The notes beneath the pieces were generated by a model. It ran no database searches and was not told the DNA's origin. It saw nothing but the letters and a program-made list of their open reading frames with translations. Below, one piece after another: positions 12,200-22,220 of a DNA stretch of 64,000 nt (the first letter of the stretch is position 1; every line of letters begins with the position of its first letter). Location of the stretch: NCBI RefSeq assembly GCF_029784165.1, contig NC_073695.1, forward strand, positions 216,059,493-216,123,492. Direction: 5' to 3'. The translations under genes and the position numbers were made by a program. The DNA comes from Wyeomyia smithii. Its lineage: Eukaryota > Arthropoda > Insecta > Diptera > Culicidae.

Positions 12200-12205
12200 A
12201 ATAAA
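12200..12205 (+). terminator. Polyadenylation signal of the serine protease gene
   Basis: AATAAA lies 123 nt after the stop codon, in the context ACGAAATAAATTAAG. It is the first canonical signal downstream, so it is the likely 3' end signal. Confidence 0.6.
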
Positions 12206-12285
12206 TTAAGATGCATGACTGACGTAGGATTAGGTATGGCTGTGTTTCAGAATCTAAAGTGCTAGATGAACTCGAGAATAAAATA

Positions 12286-12545
12286 TTATTTATTTATTTA
12301 TTCACTTTACTATTTCTTTAATGACGACAGGTCCCTAAAGACCCACTATCGAACTTAGAATACGTCTCCGCATCACTCGATTTTGGGCTAGTATGCTTCA
12401 ATCGCCCCTAATGTCCGTTGATCGGCCGTCCTTATCCATATCACACATCCAACGAGTACGGGGTCTACCAATAGCTCTCCGTCAAGCAGTGGCACGAATC
12501 AGCCTAATTTTCCTGTCGGGGACATACTACCACTGCGACATGTAT
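12286..12545 (-). mobile_element. 3' end of an RTE-like non-LTR retrotransposon
   Basis: On the minus strand, near 12480, the stretch RRAIGRPRTRWMCDMDKDGR resembles the extreme C-terminus seen after the reverse transcriptase of RTE-like elements (GRPxxRWxDxVxxD). SILAQNR follows. It ends at the plus-strand run of ATTT units at 12285-12303, the complement of an (AAAT)n tail typical of such elements. Only the last 250 bp or so survives. Confidence 0.55.
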
Positions 12546-13532
12546 TTATATTTATTGTGGTGTGTCCTGTTTTGCTGTATACCTTTTTGATAATATTTTA
12601 AATTTTTTTTGTAATATTTTAATATTATTGACCACTACATTTTTAGTGGACAAACATCTTAAATTAAGGCATTATCCCAATCAGGTATTATTTTGCTTAT
12701 AAACTGTAAAACTGTTTGATGATGAGCCCATATTTCCGAAGGCTCTATGAACCCTTTCCCAAGGAACTGGCGCCTTCAATGAAATAGTGCCACGCACTCA
12801 CACAGCAGATGTTGAGAGCTTTCACTCTCTATACTACAAAATCTACAGCTATCCTCATCTACTTTTTCAAATTTTTTGAGATGATACTTGCATGGACAAT
12901 GAACAGTAATCAGTCCAGTGTACGTGCGTAAGTTTTTTTTAGAAATATTAAGCAGTTTTCGTGTAATAGATAGATTTGGTTTGATGAACCGCATGGCATG
13001 CCGAGCTGTCGAGGTGCCATTCCAATTCAGCAGCACCTGCCCTCTTTCCCATTCCTTCAGTGCCATATTGAGAGAACTGTTGGAAACACCACAGAACGGT
13101 TCAGGGCCAATAAATTCCATCGCTGACACGAGTCTGGCTAACTCGTCTGCTTTTTCATTTCCTTCAACACCGCAATGCCCCGGAACCCAGGAAAGATTTA
13201 CCTTATTACATTTAGCCAGTTGCTGAAGCATTTTTACGCAATCCCAGACCATTTTGGAGGAGCAGCAAACAGATTTCAGAGCGTTCAAAGCCGCTTGACT
13301 ATCAGAAAACATGAATATTATCTTAACGATAGTTTCTTCTTAAACAAATTGCAGTACATTCTAAGATAGCGTATATTTCAGCTTGAAAGACAGTGGGCCA
13401 TTTTCCCATTGCTACTGAACAGTTCACTCCAGGGCCTGTGATTTCAGCACCTACCCTGTTTCCTAATTTCGAGCCATCAGTATAGAAAATATAGTGCCGT
13501 CTCGGGTGCTGCGACCTCCATGTTCCCATGTT

Positions 13533-13547
13533 CCCCCCCCCCCCCCC
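13533..13547 (+). repeat. 15-base poly-C run inside the RNase H pseudogene
   Basis: A pure C tract (G on the coding minus strand) lies at the point where the reading frame shifts between two conserved RNase H segments. Slippage is the likely cause of the shift, and the length may be uncertain in the assembly. Confidence 0.7.
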
Positions 13548-13623
13548 ACTACGATTTCGAATACAGTAAATAAATGATTAAAGTCGTATTTCTCAACCAT
13601 CAAATCTTCATTTTTTAATATAA

Positions 13624-14439
13624 GAGCAATTCTCGCTGAAACTAGGCCACTAGGTGCACAAGGTTCTTCAAATTTGATATAAATGCACATAGTTGTTAGA
13701 AATAGAGAAAAAATGATAATGCCATTTTTGTTTGATCGAATTTGTTGCTCAGTAATAAAAATCCCATCACTTTGTTAGTATCAAACATGCTAGTGTTGTA
13801 TTGATTATTCTCACTAAACATAAAAAACAGTAGTGGCGTACTAGTTGTAGCATCAATCGATTATGATATATGGAGCTAGTAGGGTTATAACATGTGCATC
13901 CATTTGGTCTCGGTAGACAGGTTACTACGTTGATCGCGCGGAGTACATTGAATATTTTGAAACTTAGCTAGGAAAATAGGTTCAATTGATGGGTGAACAC
14001 TGATGCTCACACAATTTTTTTCTTGCGTCTTATAGCATCTCAGCTTTCCAATGCTGATCTCAGATCGAAAATCGGTAGTTGCAAACATGGTCAAAATTGC
14101 ATTTTTAATACAATCCAAGATGGCGGCCAAATTCAAGATGTCGGCCTGAATTCTGATCACTTCAAATAAAAGCCCTATCATTCCTCTTTACAGAAAAGTG
14201 CTACTTGTAGTACTTTACATAACGAATTTTAGAGATATAGCTCAAATAATACAACAAGAATTGCTAAAATTTTACCTTTTCTGAAAACTGTTTCGCCCCT
14301 TGGTGACCAAGGGGTCAACAAATTCGATCAAACAAAAATGGCATTATCATTTTTTCTCTATTTCTAACAACTATGTGCATTTATATCAAATTTGAAGGAC
14401 CTTGTGCACCTAGTGGCCTAGTTTCAGCGAGAATTGCTC
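13624..14439. mobile_element. 816-bp MITE with 124-bp terminal inverted repeats
   Basis: The arms 13624-13747 and 14316-14439 are inverted copies with essentially one mismatch, beginning GAGCAATTCTCGCTGAAACT. The 4-bp target duplication ATAA is at 13620-13623 and 14440-14443. Homology to the retrotransposon resumes on both sides, so the insertion is younger than that element. The interior has no transposase; an inner palindrome CCCCTTGGTGACCAAGGGG lies at 14297-14315. The superfamily is unassigned. Confidence 0.88.
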
Positions 14440-15255
14440 ATAAGAGGATTGATGTTAAAATCTTTTAAATACTCAGATGACCATTTAGATCTCCATCAAG
14501 CAACCTAGTCATGCGTCTGAGTCTTATGGTAGATTTACCTGCAACCAGTACAATTTCTTGAGATAGTGGAAGTAGATTGAGTAGTGCGTCTAGGGCCTTA
14601 GACGAGGTAGTCCCCATTGCACCAGTTACCGTCATAGTGGCAAGCCTTTTCAGTTTCTCAAGTTTAATTTTCGCACTTTTTTGTTTTGCCAGACCACTTT
14701 TTACGAGCTCGGAGAACTGACGAATTTCACGGTGTGATTCAGGCAGCACGTCAGGTAAACACTGGGTTGAAATCAAGCGAATAGAGAAGGGTTTAGAAAA
14801 ATTCGCTAATAGTTTATGTACCCAAACCCCGTAGTCAATTGGCCGCTTCAAAACCAATTACCTAGTCTGTTTTTATGGTAGATGCATATCTCTGTGCAAT
14901 GCGATTAGATAGAATTGTTATGTTTACCTTAATAACTATTACAAGACCGAATCAGCAGTTCACAAGCAATATTTCAGTAGTTTATTCATTTATCATTCAC
15001 GCGCGACAATTATCTGATTGTTTCGTCTGCCATGATTTGTCCTGACCGGACGGTTACGGACGTTTAACCACGTTTACCTCAGTTATATGCTGATGTTTTA
15101 TGATTTTCCTAACTTTTGTACAAATATTGATACATATAAACAATCACACAAAATCACTTGAATTTGAAATCAATTACTACTTTGCCGTTTTCTTTCATTC
15201 TTCAAACATTAGGCTGAATTTAAATCATTTTTTTGGGCTATTTCGTTCCTGCTTT

Positions 15256-15457
15256 CCCAGATGGTCTCGAGGTACGATGCTGGCCTAACAAGTCAGTCGT
15301 CGTAGGTTCGAGTCTCGGCTCGGGAGAGACTGTTAGTGTCAGTAGGATCGTAGCGCTAGCCCCGCAATTGCCCTGTACACTTAACAGTCGGCTGCGAAGT
15401 CTGTGTATAAATAAACAGAAGGTCAAGTTTCGAATCGGAATGTAGAACCAAGGCTTC
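15256..15457 (+). mobile_element. tRNA-derived SINE with 14-bp target duplication
   Basis: An A-box-like TGGTCTCGAGGTACGATGCT near 15262 and a B-box-like GGTTCGAGTCTCGG near 15305 are the internal RNA polymerase III promoter of a tRNA-like head. A body shared with 4926-5041 follows. The direct repeat TTCGTTCCTGCTTT flanks it (15242-15255 and 15458-15471), marking a clean target-primed insertion. It has no coding capacity and depends on a partner LINE. Confidence 0.85.
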
Positions 15458-15838
15458 TTCGTTCCTGCTTTTCTATTTTTCTGTTTTATTTTTTGCTTCA
15501 GCAATATTTTCAGATATTTTAGGCTGAGTTCTGACAGATTTTTTTTTCGACGTCTATGATTCCAGTTAACTTGAAATCATGCACTTATATTTTTCGAGAA
15601 TGCTCCAAAGTGGTTTCGTCTTCATTCGAAATAAGTGTGGTTTGAGGTTTGTGGTTTTGAAAATTGCATTCGACTTCCATTTGTAAAATATATGTTAATT
15701 TTGTTAATTTGTTATTATTATTTGTGTTTGGGGTTTCAATTTTCTTGTTAAACTATTTACCTACTTACTGCAGCAGTCTAGAGCCGTGATGGGTCGTGCC
15801 GTATCAAGATTGTGCCGTATTTAACTTAGTCAATCTAC

Positions 15839-16590
15839 CTAGCACGTTGCGCCCCTCTGTTTCTGGAGCCGTTGAGGTGAGTATCGATTTATTGCACTGT
15901 TGTCCGGCATCCTCGCGACATGTCCGGCCCACCGCAACCTCTCGACCTTCGTCAGTTGTTGTGCCTTCAGCCCGTGATTCATACGCCTACGCCACTTTCC
16001 GCTTCCGGTTTGTACTCCACCAAATATTGTCCGCCACACTTTCCGTTCAAATACAGCCAGTGCATGTAAGTCCTCAGTGAGCAGCGTCACGGTTTTAAGT
16101 CCATAGAGAACCACTGGTCAAACCAGGGTTTTGTACATCGTCAGTTTCGTACGGCGCCGTATGTTCCTGGGTCGAATCGTCCTACGAAGGTTAAAGCAGG
16201 CCCAATTTTCTGCTTGAATACATCGTTGGATCTCCCTTCTTGTGTTGTTGGCGGTTACCAGGGATCACAAGTATACGAATTTATCTACCACTTCAAGTAC
16301 ATCGCCGTTCATGATCACCGTCCGTAGGAGAGGAATGTTGGTTTCTATCAAGTCTTTCTCTTTTATACACTTGGTTTTCGTTATACACTTGGGTTTCGTT
16401 TCGATGCGGCTCGTCGGATTACACCCTCAAGAACATTGTTGAATAACGTGAAAAACCCTCTGCGCGCTTCGAAGAGATTCGGGAGTGACCCTGATACGCA
16501 CACGTTACATATCAATCGATCCAAGGAAGTTTTGATAAGTCGTGTCAGCTGGTCTCCCTTGACTGTATCATCTTACCTTACCAAACAGTC
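15839..16590 (-). pseudogene. Degenerate RTE-like reverse transcriptase fragment (first copy)
   Basis: On the minus strand, 16114 to 15839 reads VLYGLKTVTLLTEDLHALAV, then FERKVWRTIFGG, W-RRRMNH and VERLRWAGHVARMPD, the region after the catalytic domain of RTE-like reverse transcriptases. Near 16590-16440 there are further weak blocks (DTVKGDQLTRL and EARRGF). The catalytic palm is missing, so an internal deletion joined these parts. It is related to, but distinct from, the copy that follows at 16590-22220. Confidence 0.65.
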
Positions 16591-17350
16591 CCAAGCCGTG
16601 GTGTGGCCTTTGCTGTACGTAAGAGTCGTTCCATTTCACTCGGTCCATGGCTGCAGTTCGCCAGCTCTGCAGTCTGCGTATGGTCCGCAGGTCGTCTTCC
16701 ACTTGATCACCTTGCCCGATGTGCACCTCTCCGTCTCGTCCCTGACGGATTGGTTTCAAGAATCATCTTTAGCGGACTGTCGTCTGACATCCTTACAACA
16801 TGTCCAGCACACCGCAACCTGCCTATCTTAGCGGTGTGGACGGTAGATGGCTCCCCAAGCAGCTCCTGCAGTTCGTGGTTAATTCGCCTTCTCCACTCTC
16901 CGTTTTCCATCTGCAGTCCACCGAAGATGGTACGCAACACCTTCCGCTCGAAAACCGCAAGGGCGCGTTGGTCCTTCACAAGCATAGTCCATGCCTTATG
17001 CCCGTAGAGGACCACCGGTCTGATCAGCGTCTTGTAGATGGTAAACTTGAATTTCTCTGCTGGTATCGTTGTCGGCAGTTACCAGTGAGCCCAGATACAC
17101 GAACTCATCAACCACCTCGTTATCATCACCACCAATTTGAACTCGAGGAGGGAGGTTAGCACTGTCCTCTCGTGAACCTCTTCCTTTCATGTACTTCGTC
17201 TTCGATGCATTGATGACCAGTCCAATCCGTTTGGCTTCAGCCTTTAGTCCGATGTACGTATCCGTCATCTTCACAAAGGTCCGAGCCACAATGTCGATAT
17301 CGTCGGCGAAACCAAACAGTTGAACCGACTTTTGGAATATCGTGCCACTC
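16590..17350 (-). pseudogene. RTE-like retrotransposon, 3' half (second copy)
   Basis: The minus strand, 17340 to 16996, has the reverse transcriptase palm: SVQLFGFADDIDIVART (catalytic DD), RIGLVINASKTKYM and DEFVYLGSLVTADND. The frame then shifts to 17015-16707 with FERKVLRTIFGG, GEWRRRINHELQEL and IGRLRCAGHVVRMSDDSP. The 5' half lies beyond the foldback element at 21315-22220; the residues GTIFQKS next to the left junction continue the residues at the right junction. Non-functional. Confidence 0.8.
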
Positions 17351-18211
17351 CACAGTGGTTTAAAAGTCGATTTTGACGCGCTAAATTGATAACTCCACGT
17401 ACGTTGGATATACAATTATGACGTCTTCAGCAAAAATGGTTGGTAAGACCTCCTGCATCTTTTGGTGCTATGAGATTTGTGATTAATCTCCCCAGAAGTG
17501 AGATAAAAAATTTATTTTTTTTGCTCCATCGAGATACAGAGTTGGTGTCTTCGGTAAAGTTATAGGTATAACCAATACAACCAACTTTGCCGAAGACAAA
17601 AAATTCGTATCTGCTACTCAAATTGACTTAGAGAGTTTTTATTAAAAATAGACATGTCAAAACACATTTTTCAATGAAACATGCTTTTTCTATTTTCTAG
17701 GCCTTCACTATGTTCTACAAAGTTGTTAGTAGCATCAATATACACAACTGTCTGGAAGGTACTATATTCGTATTGTTTGAAAAACTATGAGTTATGGGCT
17801 ATTTTTTTTTTCGCCATATTTCAAATCACTGTATCTTTCTTAGGGGCAGATAGATGCAGATCCGGTAGTAAGCATATGAAAGTATAACAATAGGACTTTT
17901 AAACGCTGGTGGTTTCGCTAGTCCACGACTTTCTGCTGATGAGTTGTGTTCATAACAAAAAACCTCGTTTTTACCCTTTTTAATGATTTAATCAGGTAAA
18001 CTACTAATATTGTAAACCAAGATGCCACGTAACAAGTTCGTATCTATGGTGACCATCCTACCAAGCGTGGTTCAAGTTTTTCAAAACATGTAAATTGCAT
18101 ATGCTTGTTTTTGGTTCACATCGAAGGTTCTTAATCAAAAACAATGAAAGTGCTATTAGAACACTAAGTTGATAACTGTAGAACAAGCAAAGTTATCATT
18201 AACCTCTAACA

Positions 18212-18542
18212 CAGTGGTTCCCAATCGGGGGTCCACGGCCGGCAAGGGAGCCGCGAGGCTCATCGAGGGGGCTGCGAAATTGTTGGTAAATTTGATAGGC
18301 ATTCAAAATTTCTTTATAGGTGTCTTTGGGAAAGCGGATTTTCAATTATTCTGCCTATTAGGACTAAGACGTGAAACAAATTAGACTTGCAGGACAATAT
18401 GAGACTGAAAAACGCAGCCTCGTATTGCAATCTGAAATTCTTTTTGGGGGCCGCAATGCTCTCTGTGCTTCGCAAAGGCGGTCGCGGAGCTTTTTGTGTT
18501 TAGTAACAGGACCCGCGGACCCAAAAAGATTGAGAACCACTT
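18212..18542. mobile_element. hAT-type MITE, 8-bp target duplication CTCTAACA
   Basis: The left end CAGTGGTTCCCAATC and the right end GATTGAGAACCACTT are imperfect inverted repeats of hAT type. The perfect 8-bp duplication CTCTAACA is at 18204-18211 and 18543-18550. The 331-bp interior is GC-richer than its surroundings and has no transposase. It inserted into the loop of the foldback element. Confidence 0.88.
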
Positions 18543-18559
18543 CTCTAACATATTCTGAG

Positions 18560-18985
18560 CCTTTTCGGAAACACTTATTTACTGTTGTGCAACTGTGCAT
18601 CTGTTGGTATGTTTGTAACCGCGATATTATCTACCAACAAGCGTCCACAATGTATTATTGCATGGGTTGGCCGTAATCATCCATTTCAATGTTTCACTCT
18701 GCCAGCTATTAGAAGAGGCTCAGGAAGTAACGAACAAGAATTAGGAAAGGTACATGAATTTACCTTACGAATGTGTCATGTTATTTTTAAAACTTTAATT
18801 CAACAGATATCGGGAATACAATACTCGTAAAGCTATTGGATGAACTGGCTGCTTGCTTCATCAAACCCCGTAGTAACGTCCATTCGCGGATGGCCAAAAA
18901 TCACGAGAAACTATTACTTGATGATGTTATGATGCTGCTAGTTCGAATGTGTCGAAACCGACAACTGCATGGTGGTGGACAATAA
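18560..18985 (+). pseudogene. Gene-like stretch in the foldback loop, possible captured exons
   Basis: I do not recognise the product. An open segment, about 18563-18749, reads with a hydrophobic part (TYLLLCNCASVGMFVTAIL) and then NHPFQCFTLPAIRRG. A candidate 57-nt GT-AG intron follows (18750-18806). A second open segment, to the TAA at 18983-18985, contains VKLLDELAACFIKPRSNVHS and LLLDDVMMLLVRMCRNRQL. AATAAA follows at 19025. Joining at the predicted splice puts the second part one frame off, so either the boundary differs or the copy is frameshifted. It could be a remnant of the element's own gene or captured host sequence. Low certainty. Confidence 0.3.
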
Positions 18986-19521
18986 TAATTAATAGTTACT
19001 ACTGAATGCAATAGTATTAAAAGAAATAAATACCACCAAACAAAATTTAACAAGAGGCAACACTTAAATTGTAATTGATGATAGTGGTGGATAGTGGATT
19101 GTTCTACAGATACCAACTTAGTATTATGTTCATTGTTTTTGATTGAGAACCTTCGAGGTGAACCAAAAACAAGCATATGCAATTTACATGTTCTGAAATA
19201 CTTGAACCACGCTTGGTAGGATAATCACCATAGATACGAACTTATTACGTGGCATCTTGGTTTACAATATTAGTAGTTTACCTGATTAAATCATTAAAAA
19301 GGGTAAAAACGAGGTTTTTTGTTATGAACACAACTCATCAGCAGAAAGTCGTGGACTAGCGAAACCACCAGCGTTTAAAAGTTCTATTGTTATACTTTCA
19401 TATGCTTACTACCGGATCTGCATCTATCTGCCCCTAAGAAAGATACAGTGATTTGAAATATGGCGAAAAAAATAAAAAATAGCCCATAACTCATAGTTTT
19501 TCAAACAATACGAATATAGTA

Positions 19522-20903
19522 GGGGAGACTGGGGAGACTTGATCCCGTTTTCTTAATTCCATCACATTTGTAAGAAAACACATTCAAAATATGTTTCTGT
19601 TGCGGATTTGGATGAACCATATTAGTGTCTGATTACCATTAAAGAAACTCTTAGTTTCTCTTTAAAAAGCTCTTTAAAAAGCAGTTAAGGGATTTTTGTA
19701 AAACATGCATAAATGAAACAAATCTCAGACTAGGGGAGACTTGATCCCTCATTAGGGTACACTTGATCCCCCTTTCGAAAAACATGTTGTTTTTCGCCTT
19801 ATGTAGATGTAAAATACAAGGAATCGTCCGTTTATTACGTAAACACTCAAGGGTCATTTTATTTCATAGACAATTTATTGCTACTGAAATGCTGTTGGTT
19901 AAAAATGTTTCTTAAATATGTTCTCAAATGGTTAAAAAAGTTATTTTAAAAAATTATTCGGTTGTCAAAAAAATTAAAGTTTGCGTGGTTCCGTTTTCTT
20001 ATTCTGCTGTTTCTCCTTAGGTTTCTTCATCTGCTTTGCCTTGAATTCTTGTTCGATTTTTACTCGCACCGGAGTGTCCGTCATGATCTGAGTCTCCCCA
20101 CGCTTCCTGCCTTTCCTGGTATTTTTGCGGGGTGAAGCTTCGGGAAATGGTCTAATTTCTTCTGGTGTTTGATTCCACTCGGAAAAGGTTTAAGGTAATC
20201 TGAGGGCTCTTGTTCGATGATCGGAATTGATATTTGAGCAAGAGCAAAACCTACTGGAACTTCTTGACGCCGGCATTTTTTTTTTCGGAAGCTTGGGTGT
20301 TTCGATTTTTGGTACACGTCGCGTTCTGGACTGCTTAGCGCCAGTGGAATCAGCAGATGATTGTTCTGCGGAAGCATTCCCTGCTTGTTGATCAAGTGAA
20401 ACGTTTATGGCTGATGGATGCTCGACACTTGCATTATAAACTGCTGCTTCGACACTCGATAAAGGGTCACTGTTGACTTTGGCACAAAGGGATCATGTCT
20501 CCACGAATTTGAAGGATCAAGTCTACCCAAAAGAACTAGTTTAGCAAACTTATTTTTTGAATAGTTTTCTATGGGATATCGGTTTAAACATTACCAATTC
20601 TTTTAGCTTACATATCTATCAATCTTATGTTTATGAATTTCATATTTAAGGGGTGATCATAGATGGTTCATTTGGAATCTTGAATTTGAAAAAAAAATCT
20701 CTGGAGGTGCTTGGACTCAGTTTTTTTTTAATTTAGTATATTTTAGATCCTGGGTTTTCTATAGCAAATTTTTATAACAGGAATACTGTTTCATGTAAAA
20801 TAACACATTTCTCTAGTATATTTGAACAACATATGTTATTTCACCAGTGAGATACCATGAAGGGATCAAGTCTCCCCCGGGATCAAGTCTCCCCAGTCTC
20901 CCC
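19522..20903 (-). mobile_element. Pogo-like DNA element with TA target duplication and repeated end motif
   Basis: The ends are GGGGAGACTGGGGAGACTTG and its complement, and TA is duplicated at 19520-19521 and 20904-20905. The intact left arm of the host foldback gives the exact pre-insertion site. The motif GGGGAGACTTGATCCC recurs in the sub-terminal regions (near 19535, 19733, 20870 and 20880), plausibly transposase-binding repeats. The interior keeps only the 3' end of a transposase, so the copy is non-autonomous. At 1382 bp it is shorter than complete pogo-like elements. Confidence 0.88.
19974..20190 (-). pseudogene. C-terminal remnant of a pogo/Tigger-type transposase
   Basis: The minus-strand frame ends at the TAA at 19974-19976. 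It reads SEWNQTPEEIRPFPEASPRK followed by a basic GRKRGETQIMTDTPV segment and a Lys/Gln-rich tail. Pogo, Tigger and jerky-type DDE transposases carry a PEEI-P-P-A-PRK and ILTDTP block after the catalytic domain, so identification rests on this tail. The DDE core and DNA-binding domain are not readable. Upstream (20395-20190) the frame is broken. Non-functional. Confidence 0.7.
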
Positions 20904-21314
20904 TACCTTCCAGACAGTTTTGTATATTGATGCTACTAACAACTTTGTAGAACATAGTGAAGGCCTAGAAAATAGAAAAAAACATGTTTCATTGAAAAAT
21001 GTGTTTTGACATGTCTATTTTCAATAAAAACTCTCTAAGTCAATTTGAGGAGCAGATACGAATTTTTTGTCTTCGGCAAAGATGGTCGTATTGGTTATAC
21101 CTATAACTTTACCGAAGACACCAACTCTGTATCTCGATGGAGCAAAAAAATAAATTTTTTATCTCACTTCTGGGGAGATTAATCACAAATCTCATAGCAC
21201 CAAAAGATGCAGGAGGTCTTACCAACCATTTTTGCTGAAGACGTCATAATTGTATATCCAAAGTACGTGGAGTTATCAATTTAGCGCGTCAAAATCGACT
21301 TTTAAACCACTGTG

Positions 21315-22220
21315 CACTTGTGTTATTCCCCGCTCTTCTAATGACACCTTCCAGGGCAATGTTAAACAGTAGGCACGAGAGACCATCACCTTGCCTTAGA
21401 CCTCTTCGGGTTTCGAAGGGGCTCGAGAGTGCCCTCGAAACTCGAACTACACACATCACTCGATCCATCGTCGCTTTGACCAACCGTGTCAGTTTGTCCG
21501 GAAATCAGTAGTCGTGCATAATTTGCCATAGCTTATCCCCCCTGACTTGATACCTTGACTGTATCAAACGCTGCCTTGAAGTCCACGAAGACGTGGTGTA
21601 TGGGTATGATACTAGGTGCTGGTCTGAGTCTATATCCGCACCCCGAAGGGAGAGTATGTTCACGATGTTCGAGAAAAACCGTTCATCAACGAGAAAGTGT
21701 CAGTTTCATTTGTTGTTCGAATGTCAGGTGATCTCCTTGGTGCTTGGCTTGGTGGATGTTTTTGCGTGGAAAAAGGGTGCGTGGAAAAAGCTGCATCGTT
21801 GGCCGTTCTCGTTCGTGTTGGTGTGAAGGCTGTGAGGCCCTATCACCGGTCTATACATCATTTCCCCTCCAACCTGGGCGTTCATATCCCCTATAACGAT
21901 ATTGGTGTCCCGTGGTGAGCAGCTATCGTAAGTTGCCTCCAACTGCGCGTAGGATGATTTCTTCTCATCGTTAGGTCTCCTTTCGCGCGGACAGTGCAAG
22001 TTAATGATGCTATAGTTGAAAAAACGACCATTTATCCTCAACAAATGCATCCTCTCGTTGATCACCTTTCAGTTGACCACGCAATGCTGCATTTTTCCAG
22101 CACACAAAGACTCGTTCACCGCCCGATGTTTGCTCCATCGCTCTGGTAGAACTGGGTCTTGCCGCCACGGACTTCTCACACCTTGTTACATTTGCGTCAG
22201 ACCTCTTACAGAGTCACGAT
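21315..22220 (-). pseudogene. RTE-like retrotransposon, 5' half (second copy, continued)
   Basis: On the minus strand this carries the apurinic endonuclease part (22065 to 21860): RMHLLRINGRFFNYSIINLH, then the catalytic-site block NIVIGDMNAQVG and the block RPVIGPHSLHTNTNENGQR. The start of the reverse transcriptase follows (21483 to 21315): GLRQGDGLSCLLFNIALEG. The reading then meets the foldback and resumes at 17340. Several frameshifts and an internal loss between endonuclease and reverse transcriptase (about 21500-21740) make it dead. The 5' boundary, about 22220, is approximate. Confidence 0.8.

Larger units (their letters stand above)
12776..14857 (-). pseudogene. R1/LOA-like non-LTR retrotransposon, RNase H end, split by a MITE
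   Basis: The minus-strand frame runs 14857 to 14465, is interrupted by the element at 13624-14439, and continues 13619 to 12776. The second part is a ribonuclease H domain: FYTDGSKLG (first Asp), AEIYAILEC (Glu), MFSDSQAALNALKS (Asp) and WVPGHCGVEGNEKADELA (last Asp). After it comes CKYHLKKF and a Cys-rich tail (CRFCSIESESSQHLLCEC). It is collinear with the element at 38296-40700. Frameshifts occur near 14465, at the poly-C run near 13540, and near 13318. The reverse transcriptase part is missing, so this is a 5'-truncated dead copy. Confidence 0.8.
17351..21314. mobile_element. 4-kb foldback element with about 835-bp inverted arms
   Basis: The left arm, 17351-18188, and the right arm, 19098-21314 (interrupted by the pogo-like insertion at 19522-20903), are near-identical inverted copies. 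The outer ends are CACAGTGGTTTAAAAGTCG and its complement. The CAGTGG start is hAT-like. The flanks (CAAGTG before, GAGTGGCA after, read on the minus strand) hint at an imperfect 8-bp duplication but do not prove it. The element sits inside the reverse transcriptase frame of an RTE-like element. The loop, 18189-19097, holds a hAT MITE and a gene-like stretch. Confidence 0.85.

Noticed and set aside
12918..13226. 102-codon plus-strand frame
   Set aside because: Antisense shadow of the RNase H pseudogene on the minus strand.
17351..21314. A firm 8-bp target duplication for the foldback
   Set aside because: The flanks match only imperfectly (AAGTG-CA against GAGTGGCA) and with extra bases at the junction, so I do not assign a superfamily on this basis.
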